A DNA stretch of 39,939 nt from Candidatus Methanophagales archaeon. GTDB lineage: Archaea; Halobacteriota; Syntropharchaeia; Alkanophagales; Methanospirareceae. This document shows, piece after piece, positions 30,182 through 38,585 of the stretch. The DNA lies in the NCBI GenBank assembly GCA_017883965.1, contig JAFNKG010000015.1:1-39939 (forward strand), in the 5' to 3' direction. The notes under the pieces are model-generated. The model worked only from the letters and a program-made list of their open reading frames with translations, was not told where the DNA came from and made no database searches. Made by a program: the position numbers and the translations under genes. How positions within the stretch are numbered: the stretch's first letter is position 1; each line of letters starts with the position of its first letter.

Positions 30182-32917
30182 ATGAGTGGAAATAATGAGG
30201 AAGAATGTGTGGGCTTAGCGGCATTTAAAAGAAACAAGTACTTCTATGGGAAACTATTGACAGTGCGAGACTTTGAAGATGAACAGAGCTACATCAACAA
30301 GAAGCGCTACTTGATGAACAGGGCAATTCACGGGATAGGGCTTGTTTGTGGTCTGGAGGTATCAAATCCAAGGCTTGAAGAATCCGGCTTTAAGATAGAC
30401 CTGTCAAAAGGAGTAGCCTTTGACTGTTGTGGACACGAGATTGTAGTGAGTCAGGATGGCACAAAAGATGTGAAAGGGGAACGTAAAGATGGCTTGAATT
30501 ACATATACTTGAAGTATAAAGAAGAACCTGTAGAGCCAGTTCCAGTCCCTGCTAATGCATCATCATGTGAGGAGATATGCTGTGGAAACAGGGTTTTGGA
30601 AAGTTTTGGACTTGAATTTGGAGATAAACCCGCAGAACCATCAGGGGAGGAGTTTGTCGCAGACGACTTAAAATGCCCTGTATGCCAGGAGCCAAGAGAT
30701 CCAAAGGTGTTTCTTGCGGTAATAAAGAGAAATGAAGAGGATTTTTCTATTGACGAAACGGAAACGAAAAAGTATCGTTCAATCGTTTACAACAATCCAA
30801 TGCTGTATGACCTCTTGAGCGGTCATTTAACTGATTTTAAGAATCCTCACAAGGTTACTGCGGAGCAAGTAAAGGCTCTGATGAGTGTAAACGAAGTGGG
30901 GAATGTGGAAGATAAAGCGTGGGTGGGAAATATAAATCTCGAATCCGGAGATGATACAATAGGCATTAGTCCAAAAGTTTCGGATGATAAAATTGACCTG
31001 AAGCTGAATGAGAATTCGGTTGATACAAAACATATTAAGGATAGTGCGGTCACGGCAGGGAAGATTGGAAACGATGCCGTGGTTGCAGAGAAGATTAAGA
31101 ATGGTGCAGTTACGGCAGGGAAGATTGGAAACGATGCCGTGATTTCAGAAAAGATTAAGAATGGTGCGGTCACGGCAGGGAAGATTGGAAATGATGCAGT
31201 GGTTGCAGAAAAGATTAAGAATGGTGCAGTTACGGCAGGGAAGATTGGAAATGATGCAGTGGTTGCAGATAAGATTGCTGATGGTGCAGTTACGGCAGAA
31301 AAAATTGCAGATGGTTCTGTAAAGGACGAAAAAATAGCTGAAGATGCGAACATCAATGAAGGGAAGATAAGGCATCTGTCATTAGTGTATGAGAATCTCA
31401 AAGAGAGGTCGCTGAAATGTATTGTTGATTCGTTTACGGGGGTATACAACAAATTTGGGATTAAACATGCGTTAGAGATTGTCGAAAATTTTAAAAAGGC
31501 TCTGAATGAGGGGTATTATAAAGACGATGATAAATATATTGGATTTATAGCCGATACCAAAAATTTATACGACCCGGCAAAAGGAGTTGCAAAAGAGTTA
31601 GAAGGAGAAGTTCCTAAAGAGAGCCTCGAAGGGTATATCGCTGCCGTTAAAGAGATTGGAGAGTTGCTGGGGAAGAAAGAAATTATTCCAGTGGAGATTG
31701 CCTCGGCGGTGGAAGAGGTCTGCTTTTATGCACGATGGCTTGTACCACCTGAAGGGTCTCCGGAACAAGTAAAAGAGAATGCTCTAAAATGTATTGTTGA
31801 TTCGTTTACGGAGATACACAGCAAATTTGGGATTGAATATGCGTTAGAGATTGCCGAAAATTTTAAAAAGGCTCTGAACGAGGGGTATTATAAAGACGAT
31901 GATAAATATATTGGATTTATAAAGGAAAGTGGCGAAAGTTTATACGAACTTGCAGAAGAAATAAAAGGAAAAGTTCCTGAAGAGAGCTTCGAGGGATATA
32001 TTACTGCCGTTAAGATGCTCATAGAGTTGCTGGAAAAGAAAGAAATTGTTCCAGTGAAGATTGCCTCGGCGGTAGAGGAGGTCTGTTTTTACGCAAAACG
32101 GCTTGGAACCCTGGATTATGAGGATTTGAAAAAACAAATTGAATCGTTGAATAAAGAAATAGATAATTTGACCAATAATTCGATTGCAGATGCTCTACAC
32201 AGGCACAGTAAACTTGTCGGACGCGATGGCTCTCCAGATCCTGCATTGAGTGTAGATAACGCGGGCAACGTCGGCATCGGGACGCCGAGTCCAGGTGCGA
32301 GGCTACAAATTATTAACATAGATCAAGACGCTAATGGCAATACTTTAATTTTAGGACCTATTAACAAGTCAAATTTGAGGTTAGGGTATCACGGAGATTA
32401 TAGCTGGATTCAGTCACACGGGGGGAAACCCTTATCCATAAATCCTATAGGCAATAACGTCGGCATCGGGACCACGACGCCCAAAAATAAATTAGATGTA
32501 GAAGGAGGAGCAGTAATAGGTGCTGGTTACTCAGGCACTAATAAAGCCCCGGGAAATGGACTTTTAGTGCAAGGGAACGTCGGCATCGGGACCACGACGC
32601 CCAAAAGGGACCTGCACATAAAGGCAAGTAACGATAACCCGGTTATAATAGAGAACGGCTGGGCCAATACGGATAGGGCGTCTGCACTCTTAAACTCACA
32701 GGATATGGCTAACCGGACCCTCATAATAGGTGGTCCTTGGGGTGATAAAATATATTTTTACTGGAAAGATCAGAATGGTAAAAAATATATGGCGACGCTG
32801 ACAGGGAGACTTCTCCCTACCGCCGTTATCGCTCCCCCCGTTTCCTTTACCCCCGTTTCCAGTACCACTGTGGTGAAGCCAATAGTGGAGTCTGAGTCTA
32901 TATATAGGCTATTGTGA
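30182..32917 (+). CDS. Tail fibre protein (Pvc13-like receptor-binding protein)
   Basis: About 911 residues; ATG 30182 follows GGGGGA and is preferred to the GTG at 30158. N-terminal attachment domain: LAAFKRNKYFYGKLLTVRDF, YLMNRAIHGIGLVCGLEV, with CxxC pairs (CCGHE, CEEICCG, CPVCQ). About residues 289-383: a 10-residue repeat (AVTAGKIGND, AVVAEKIKNG) typical of trimeric fibre shafts. About 404-641: two copies of a helical domain (LKCIVDSFTG...EVCFYA). Then a coiled coil and a C-terminal tip with three NVGIGT motifs (about 695-800) like phage fibre beta-helices. Trimeric receptor-binding fibre by analogy; the target is unknown. Confidence 0.88.
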   Translation: MSGNNEEECVGLAAFKRNKYFYGKLLTVRDFEDEQSYINKKRYLMNRAIHGIGLVCGLEVSNPRLEESGFKIDLSKGVAFDCCGHEIVVSQDGTKDVKGERKDGLNYIYLKYKEEPVEPVPVPANASSCEEICCGNRVLESFGLEFGDKPAEPSGEEFVADDLKCPVCQEPRDPKVFLAVIKRNEEDFSIDETETKKYRSIVYNNPMLYDLLSGHLTDFKNPHKVTAEQVKALMSVNEVGNVEDKAWVGNINLESGDDTIGISPKVSDDKIDLKLNENSVDTKHIKDSAVTAGKIGNDAVVAEKIKNGAVTAGKIGNDAVISEKIKNGAVTAGKIGNDAVVAEKIKNGAVTAGKIGNDAVVADKIADGAVTAEKIADGSVKDEKIAEDANINEGKIRHLSLVYENLKERSLKCIVDSFTGVYNKFGIKHALEIVENFKKALNEGYYKDDDKYIGFIADTKNLYDPAKGVAKELEGEVPKESLEGYIAAVKEIGELLGKKEIIPVEIASAVEEVCFYARWLVPPEGSPEQVKENALKCIVDSFTEIHSKFGIEYALEIAENFKKALNEGYYKDDDKYIGFIKESGESLYELAEEIKGKVPEESFEGYITAVKMLIELLEKKEIVPVKIASAVEEVCFYAKRLGTLDYEDLKKQIESLNKEIDNLTNNSIADALHRHSKLVGRDGSPDPALSVDNAGNVGIGTPSPGARLQIINIDQDANGNTLILGPINKSNLRLGYHGDYSWIQSHGGKPLSINPIGNNVGIGTTTPKNKLDVEGGAVIGAGYSGTNKAPGNGLLVQGNVGIGTTTPKRDLHIKASNDNPVIIENGWANTDRASALLNSQDMANRTLIIGGPWGDKIYFYWKDQNGKKYMATLTGRLLPTAVIAPPVSFTPVSSTTVVKPIVESESIYRLL
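31045..31330 (+). repeat. 60-bp tandem repeats encoding the fibre shaft
   Basis: Four to five units of exactly 60 bases (20 residues, two 10-residue half repeats) are stacked with only a few substitutions per unit; the last one and a half are diverged (ADGAVTAEKIADGS). The period keeps the reading frame, so copy number can vary without damage and would change the shaft length. The repeats are adjacent without spacers, so this is not a CRISPR array. Confidence 0.93.
31405..32105 (+). repeat. Duplicated helical domain in the fibre gene (about 375-bp period)
   Basis: Copy one (about 31405-31740) and copy two (about 31780-32105) both encode LKCIVDSFT, then FGI-ALEI-ENFKKALNEGYY and KDDDKYIGFI, ending in VEEVCFYA. 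The first third of each copy is highly similar at the DNA level and the rest more diverged. It is an in-frame internal duplication of roughly 115 residues within the fibre. I do not recognise the domain family. Confidence 0.85.
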
Positions 32918-33031
32918 AGCAATATCAGGTAACGTCGACACAGGAGCGATGAATCTCCAGTATCCTTTGCATATGGATGGAGGGGCGTATTGCCATAAAT
33001 CGTTAAATGGTTTAGAGGAGAACTCATCACA

Positions 33032-33223
33032 ATGAAAGAACAATTGGAACAACGGCTCAAGGAACTCAAAGCCGAATTTGAGTCCGGTCAAAAGATGCTG
33101 GCTGAGTCGGAGGCGAGGCAGGCGAGCCTGAGAGAGTCGTTATTGCGCATCAGTGGAGCGATTCAGGTGCTGGAAGAGGAACTGGGTAAATATAACAGCG
33201 ATAACGGCGAAACGGTTCAGTAA
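33032..33223 (+). CDS. Small coiled-coil protein between fibre and ATPase
   Basis: A 63-residue protein made almost wholly of one amphipathic helix: MKEQLEQRLKELKAEFESGQ, ESEARQASLRESLLRISGAI, QVLEEELG. Leucine and hydrophobic residues recur in heptads, so a coiled coil is likely. AGAGGAG lies upstream of the ATG. Similar tiny coiled-coil genes occur in phage-tail-like loci and are sometimes structural or chaperone proteins; no function can be assigned. The 114-base gap before it holds no other gene. Confidence 0.7.
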   Translation: MKEQLEQRLKELKAEFESGQKMLAESEARQASLRESLLRISGAIQVLEEELGKYNSDNGETVQ

Positions 33224-33264
33224 CAAAAAACCTGAGGAGGTGGGATAGAGTAGAAAGCGGCAAC

Positions 33265-35439
33265 ATGACAAATTATTACGAAACGAACATGCAGTATCTT
33301 TCAGAAGAGTTAAAGCGAATAGACTTACTGATACATCAGCAAATACAGAGAATCCGGCAGAAAAAAGAAGTGGTGGATGGATTTCAGGAGATTTATGTAT
33401 CCGATGGTGAAATAGACTCCATTTTAGGTGATACTTATCCCGCCAATGACGATGAAGACCAGCGTATCCAAGCCCTGAGAGGACTTATTGCAGAGATAGA
33501 GACAGAAATAGAAGAAAAGAAAGTAGAAAGCCAGAGAAGAGGCATTACACTCAACCTTCCATTGCTGGCGAACTTCTTTGGTCTTACACCATTCGAGATA
33601 GACGTGATTTTAATCAGCATGGCGCCGGAACTGGATACGAAGTATGAAAGACTGTATGCGTATCTGCAGAACGATGCAATAAAAAAACAACCCTGTGTTT
33701 ACCTGATTTTAGATTTACTCTGCAATGCCAATGATGAGAAGATATATGCGAGACAGTACTTCGATGCGGGTGCGCCTTTGTTTAAGCATCACCTACTCCA
33801 GTTTACAGAAGCGCCGGAAGAAGAAAAGTCATTATTATCGCGATTTATTAAAGTGGACGACCGGATAATCAACTACATTTTAGGGTTCGAGCAAATAGAT
33901 ACAAAAATAGAACCTTTTACTGAACTGATACGCCCGCAGGCGGATTTAGAGGAGTTGCTGCTGTTAGAAGAACAGAAAGTGAGAATATACGGTCTTATCA
34001 AGCGCTGGAAAATAACCGGAGGGAGAAGGACGTGCTTTTTGCAAGGACACTACGGGGCAGGAAAGAAGATGGTGGCGCAGGGTATCTGCAAGGAATTTGG
34101 TATTCCACTTCTGACGGTGGACGTAGCAGCGTTAATAAACAGAGAAGCGGACTTTGAAGATACTATCTCGCGAATATTTCGAGAGGCGGTGCTGCAAGAG
34201 TCTGCGGTATATTTAGAGCATTTCGAACGCTTATTTTCGGAAGATGCAACAAATAGCTTTTATAAGACGGTCATATTTAAAGCGTTAGAAGATTGTCGAG
34301 GAATTGCGTTCATTGCGAGTGAAGAGGCACGGGAGTTCGATGGAGAATGGCAAAAGGATTTATTTAAAATAGAGATTCCCATACCAGACTACGGGCTGCG
34401 CAGACAAATCTGGGAGAAGCGTTTGAACGGGAAATTTGGTGAGGGGGATGTTAGTGCGCTTGCGATCAAATTTAAATTCACTGCGGGACAGATAAAAGAC
34501 GCGATTGCGAGTGCGGAAAAACTGGCTGTTTTGCACGCACGAGAAGATATAACAGTGGAAGACATTTATGATGGATGCAGAGCGCAGTCCAATCAAAAAT
34601 TGACAGCTTTAGCAAAGAGAATTAAGCCAAAATACAACTGGGGCGATTTAATCCTGCCGAAGGAGAAGAAGGAGCAGTTAAAAGAGGTGAAGAATTACAT
34701 TAAGAACAAAGGTGTAGTGTATCACGATTGGGGATTTGACAATAAATTATCGCTTGGAAAGGGCTTGAACATTTTGTTTTCCGGAACTTCGGGAACGGGG
34801 AAGACGATGGCGGCGGAGGTCATTGCTTCGGAGCTGGGTCTCGACCTCTATAAGATAGATTTGTCACTGGTGGTGAGCAAGTATATCGGTGAGACGGAGA
34901 AGAATCTGAACAGGATATTTAAAGAGGCGGAGCAGAGCAATGCGATACTGTTCTTTGACGAGGCAGATGCGCTATTTGGAAAGCGAAGCGAAGTTCGGGA
35001 TTCGCACGACAGGTATGCAAATATAGAGATAAGTTATTTGCTGCAGAAGATGGAGGAGAACGAAGGTATAGTGATTATGGCAACTAATTTGAGCCAGAAC
35101 ATTGACGATGCGTTTATGCGAAGGATGCATTTTACCGTTGAGTTTCCGTTTCCGGAAGAAGAGTACCGGTATGAAATCTGGCGGAGCCTGTTTCCGAAGG
35201 AAGCGCCAATTGCTGAAGACATAGAATTTGAGTTTTTAGCCAAAAGGTTTAAATTGGCAGGTGGTAATATTAAGAATATCATAGTGACTGCGGCGTTTTT
35301 GGCGGCTGAGGATTCAGGGGATATTACGATGGAGCACGTGATAAAGGCGGCAAAGAGGGAGTTTCAGAAGATCGGGAAGGTCTGCTCGCAGTCGGAGTTC
35401 GGGCGGTATTATGAGGTGATATGTGGGTTAGAGGGTTAG
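33265..35439 (+). CDS. Two-domain AAA+ ATPase of the eCIS (Pvc15-like)
   Basis: A 724-residue protein. The N-terminal winged/helical domain includes FFGLTPFEIDVILISMAPEL. AAA domain 1 (about 250-420) has a weak Walker A (GHYGAGKK, about residue 259) and a Walker B without the usual DE (AVYLEHFE, about 314), so it is probably inactive. AAA domain 2 (about 480-700) is complete: GTSGTGKT (about 507-514), ILFFDEAD (about 561-568), sensor ATNLS, and MRRMHF with the arginine finger. Pvc15/Afp15 is essential for eCIS assembly, probably remodelling cargo or components. The GGAGG is 20 bases from ATG 33265; a GTA closer to it is in frame, but ATG is kept. Confidence 0.92.
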   Translation: MTNYYETNMQYLSEELKRIDLLIHQQIQRIRQKKEVVDGFQEIYVSDGEIDSILGDTYPANDDEDQRIQALRGLIAEIETEIEEKKVESQRRGITLNLPLLANFFGLTPFEIDVILISMAPELDTKYERLYAYLQNDAIKKQPCVYLILDLLCNANDEKIYARQYFDAGAPLFKHHLLQFTEAPEEEKSLLSRFIKVDDRIINYILGFEQIDTKIEPFTELIRPQADLEELLLLEEQKVRIYGLIKRWKITGGRRTCFLQGHYGAGKKMVAQGICKEFGIPLLTVDVAALINREADFEDTISRIFREAVLQESAVYLEHFERLFSEDATNSFYKTVIFKALEDCRGIAFIASEEAREFDGEWQKDLFKIEIPIPDYGLRRQIWEKRLNGKFGEGDVSALAIKFKFTAGQIKDAIASAEKLAVLHAREDITVEDIYDGCRAQSNQKLTALAKRIKPKYNWGDLILPKEKKEQLKEVKNYIKNKGVVYHDWGFDNKLSLGKGLNILFSGTSGTGKTMAAEVIASELGLDLYKIDLSLVVSKYIGETEKNLNRIFKEAEQSNAILFFDEADALFGKRSEVRDSHDRYANIEISYLLQKMEENEGIVIMATNLSQNIDDAFMRRMHFTVEFPFPEEEYRYEIWRSLFPKEAPIAEDIEFEFLAKRFKLAGGNIKNIIVTAAFLAAEDSGDITMEHVIKAAKREFQKIGKVCSQSEFGRYYEVICGLEG

Positions 35440-35501
35440 CGGTTTGGAGGCTTAGTAGGTTTGGTTTGGGGGATATTATGGGTTGATAAAAAAGAAAAAA
35501 A

Positions 35502-36860
35502 ATGAGGGAATCGGTTGCGGTTGCAAAGGAGGCGGATACGAAAAAAAAAAATTCGCCTACTAAGTGCGATAAATGCATTCATCGTGTCCAGCATGAGCGG
35601 CAGCTTGGCTCTCTGAAGGATGTGATAGGTAATATAAGGCGTGATGGTGGCTCGCCATCGGTTGACAGCATAGCGACTGAACTGAGCAGCATGCATACTG
35701 CACAGCGTGCATCTGTGTTATTGGCGCTTCAGCGTACGCATGGTAATCAGTATGTGCAGCGGGTGGTGGCGGGGATTCAGGCGAAGCTGAAGGTCGGGCA
35801 GCCAAGAGATAAGTACGAGCAGGAGGCGGACAGGGTGGCGGAGGCGGTGATGCGGATGGCGAAGCCAGAGGTTCGGCGTCAGATTAGGGAAGAAGAGAGA
35901 AAGAGAAAGGAGGAAGAGCAGGTTCAAAGACTATCTGAGGAGAAAGAAATGCCTGTGATGACAAAAAATTTGTCTGGAGAGACACCTCAAATTAGCGATG
36001 ACCTTGAAGAGCGTCTTTCCCGCACAAAAGGCTTAGGAGGTCCTCTGCCAGCCGACACCAGAACCTTTATGGAGGAACGGTTTGGTGCTGATTTCAGTGC
36101 CGTAGGAATTCATACGGATAGCGAAACATCCCGTATGGCAAGGGCGTTAAATGCAGAAGCGTTTACCTATGGAAGGGATATTTATTTTGGGGCTGGCAAA
36201 TATAGTCCTAGGACATTCGTAGGAAAAAGGCTTTTGGCGCATGAGTTGACGCATGTGGTGCAGCAAACTGGAATAAGTAGATATTTTCAGAGAAAGCTAA
36301 CTATTGGGCAACCAGGAGATGTGTACGAACAAGAGGCAGATACGATTGCTCGAATGATAGTGGATGGAGATATTGTGAATGCCCACGAAATAAATCATAG
36401 GGTACAGCAAAATATGTTTAAACTGCAGCTACAGGGTGCTGGTGCTTCCCATAGTGACGCATTCTGCCCTCAAAATAGTGCAGCTAACGCAAGCTCTACA
36501 AATTTTAGTCTTGCTGAGTTTAAATGCCGTGATGGCACTGATGTCCCCAAAAAGTTTCGCGGAACTGTTCAACAACTAATGAATAATCTCGAGGTATTGC
36601 GTACTGAACTTGGGAACAATTCAATTACAATAAACTCCGGGTATAGAACACCAGCGTATAATAAATCAATAGGCGGAGCATCACGGAGTCGTCATATGTG
36701 CGGGCAAGCAGCCGATATTAAAGTGAGAAATCACACACCCAAACGAGTGGCTGATACTATCGAGAAGCTCATAAAGTCACGTAAGATGCGACAAGGTGGT
36801 CTTGGTCGGTATTCCTCCTTTGTTCATTATGATGTTAGAGGCAGTAGAGCAAGATGGTAA
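35502..36860 (+). CDS. DUF4157 eCIS cargo with C-terminal M15 peptidase domain
   Basis: A 452-residue modular protein. Residues 1-120 are a shared N-terminal region (LLALQRTHGNQYVQRVVAGI, then KLKVGQPRDKYEQEAD) seen also in the next gene. The DUF4157 domain follows (about 165-256; LAHELTHVVQQ with His247, Glu248 and His251), then a second KLTIGQPGDVYEQEAD. The C-terminal domain (about 325-452) is peptidase M15-like: INSGYRTPAYN, then His398/Asp405 in RHMCGQAADI and His442-x-Asp in FVHYDVRG, i.e. all three zinc ligands. M15A enzymes cut D-Ala or cross-link peptides in murein. No secretion signal is present, so loading into the injection particle is inferred. Confidence 0.85.
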   Translation: MRESVAVAKEADTKKKNSPTKCDKCIHRVQHERQLGSLKDVIGNIRRDGGSPSVDSIATELSSMHTAQRASVLLALQRTHGNQYVQRVVAGIQAKLKVGQPRDKYEQEADRVAEAVMRMAKPEVRRQIREEERKRKEEEQVQRLSEEKEMPVMTKNLSGETPQISDDLEERLSRTKGLGGPLPADTRTFMEERFGADFSAVGIHTDSETSRMARALNAEAFTYGRDIYFGAGKYSPRTFVGKRLLAHELTHVVQQTGISRYFQRKLTIGQPGDVYEQEADTIARMIVDGDIVNAHEINHRVQQNMFKLQLQGAGASHSDAFCPQNSAANASSTNFSLAEFKCRDGTDVPKKFRGTVQQLMNNLEVLRTELGNNSITINSGYRTPAYNKSIGGASRSRHMCGQAADIKVRNHTPKRVADTIEKLIKSRKMRQGGLGRYSSFVHYDVRGSRARW

Positions 36861-36921
36861 AAGAAAGTTTGTGTGAAGATCTGCGTAATCTTGTGGTTAT
36901 AAAAGGGGCTAAAGAAACATA

Positions 36922-38343
36922 ATGAAAGAATCGGTTGCAATTGCAAAAGAGGTAGATGCGAAAAAGGATTTTTCGCCTGCCCGAAGCGATAAAAGTGTTC
37001 ATCGCATTCGAAACGAACCTGAGAGGCAGTTTGGCTCTTTGAGGAGTGTGATAAATAACATAAGGAGTGATGGTGGCACGCCTTCGGTTAACAGCATTGC
37101 AACTGAACTGAGTAAGATGCCTGCGGCTGATCAGCGTGCATCCGTGCTGCTGGCGCTTCAGCGCACGCATGGTAACCGGTATGTGCAGCAGGTGGTGGCG
37201 GGGATTCAGGCGAAGCTGAAGGTTGGACAGCCGGGGGATGTGTATGAGCAGGAGGCGGACAGAATTGCAGAGGAGGTGATGCGGATGCCTGAGCCAGAGG
37301 TGAAGCGACAGGCAGAAGAAGAGAAGGAGGAAGAAGAAAAGAAAGAAGAGGAAGAAATCCTCCAGGCCAAAAAGTTTCCCGGCCAGACTCCTGAAGGCAC
37401 TCCAGATCTTGAATCCTTCATCCAGTCCATGAGGAGCAGCGGGCAGTCGTTGTCTGAATCTGTTCGTGATTTCTTCGAGCCACGCTTCGGCTATGACTTA
37501 AGCCAGGTGCGGGTTCATACAGATTCTCGAGCTGCTGAGGCAGCTAGCGCAGTGAATGCCAGTGCATTCACTGTAGGAAGAGATATAGTATTTGGAGACG
37601 GGCAGTATGCTCCTGAGATGAATTCGGGAAAGCAGTTACTGGCACATGAGTTGACGCATGTCTTGCAGCAGAGGTATACAAGAAAGCAGTCAAATAAATT
37701 TCAAGTTGGGAAGAGCTTAGCTGGAAAAAGAACACTTAATGCTTCTTATAGAGTCATGAGGCAATGGACGCGACAAGGCGTTCTAGGGGTTTTGTGCAGT
37801 GATCTGGAGGCTGGAGTGTCTACAGTTGATGTGCTGAAAGACTATTCTGTCTACTCGTACGATTCCTACACGTATAAAAGGCAGGACTATACAGACGCTA
37901 CAAAGACGACAAAGAAGGGGCCACCAGTAATTCATACTATTAATGGATACCATAATCGAAAAAAGAAGGAAATTGGAATAACTACCAAGCGATTGGACGC
38001 TAAGGCGGCATCGACGCTCGTGCATGAAGTAGTGCATGCCAAACAGCATATGGCATATGAAGAAAAGCTGAAAAAGGAACCCACGGCAACTCCGCCAACC
38101 AAGGCGGAAAAGGAGTATGAGGCTCATATCAAACAGGAAGAATTCAATATTCGCAAAGGCATTTCACCCAAGCATTCCTCCTTTCGTAAGAAAGAGGGAG
38201 GCAAGTGGGTTGTCGATGAGGCGGCAATCAGGAGATGGGTTGATAGGGTCTACGCAATCGGACCGAAAAAATACTACACTAATTACGACTATGTTAAGAC
38301 GGGCACGAAAGGACCTCTTCGCCCATGGGAGTGTCCGAAATGA
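36922..38343 (+). CDS. DUF4157 eCIS cargo with C-terminal HEVVH metalloprotease-like domain
   Basis: A 473-residue protein that shares its first about 130 residues with the previous gene at protein and DNA level. The shared part includes LLALQRTHGNRYVQQVVAGI and KLKVGQPGDVYEQEAD, then a charged Glu/Lys linker. DUF4157 (about 160-248) ends with LAHELTHVLQQ (His242-His246). The C-terminal 220 residues are new, with a second zincin motif HEVVH (His368-His372) and a downstream EYEAHIKQEEF (Glu398/Glu400) as likely third ligand. The fold family is not identified. It is probably a cargo toxin or protease delivered by the eCIS; the substrate is unknown. No signal peptide is present. Confidence 0.8.
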   Translation: MKESVAIAKEVDAKKDFSPARSDKSVHRIRNEPERQFGSLRSVINNIRSDGGTPSVNSIATELSKMPAADQRASVLLALQRTHGNRYVQQVVAGIQAKLKVGQPGDVYEQEADRIAEEVMRMPEPEVKRQAEEEKEEEEKKEEEEILQAKKFPGQTPEGTPDLESFIQSMRSSGQSLSESVRDFFEPRFGYDLSQVRVHTDSRAAEAASAVNASAFTVGRDIVFGDGQYAPEMNSGKQLLAHELTHVLQQRYTRKQSNKFQVGKSLAGKRTLNASYRVMRQWTRQGVLGVLCSDLEAGVSTVDVLKDYSVYSYDSYTYKRQDYTDATKTTKKGPPVIHTINGYHNRKKKEIGITTKRLDAKAASTLVHEVVHAKQHMAYEEKLKKEPTATPPTKAEKEYEAHIKQEEFNIRKGISPKHSSFRKKEGGKWVVDEAAIRRWVDRVYAIGPKKYYTNYDYVKTGTKGPLRPWECPK

Positions 38344-38585
38344 TGTTGCGGTGGCTCAAGGTGAAAGTCCGTTCGATGGATCGATATGGAAACCTGTGTC
38401 ATGAGTATTCAGCGGTCCTGCGCGGACGGCGCTTGGGAAGTGTTACCTGCTGATTGCTAATCTTCGGTCATTACTGCAGTTGTGACGGACATCGGAGGCG
38501 AAATCTGTCAATATCAGGCCTATTTTAATATAAGTTTAATTAATACTATTTGATATACTAATGTGATGTACTAAAGGAGGATGTC
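38344..38585. other. Intergenic segment after the second cargo gene
   Basis: About 240 bases without a supported gene. A short forward frame starting near 38375 translates as MDRYGNLCHEYSAVLRGRR and then stops; it may be the debris of a cargo tail. An AT-rich block at about 38520-38560 probably carries the promoter of the small gene at 38586. Confidence 0.3.

Noticed and set aside
31045-31330. CRISPR-like regular repeats
   Set aside because: The 60-bp units are contiguous without spacers and encode an in-frame fibre shaft.
30847-31452. A 201-residue minus-strand frame with a regular Ile/Phe/Pro repeat
   Set aside because: It is the antisense shadow of the 60-bp fibre repeats.
33250-33265. 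GTA as a possible non-standard start for the AAA+ ATPase
   Set aside because: It is better spaced from the GGAGG, but the ATG at 33265 is adequate and no conserved N-terminal residues are lost by using it.
12085-35439. Prophage or type VI secretion system
   Set aside because: No capsid, portal, terminase, integrase or lysis genes, and no T6SS membrane-complex genes. DUF4255, a Pvc15-type AAA+ ATPase and DUF4157 cargo point to eCIS.
38117-38404. A 95-residue plus-strand frame
   Set aside because: It overlaps the end of the second cargo gene in another frame and shows no domain or ribosome-binding site.
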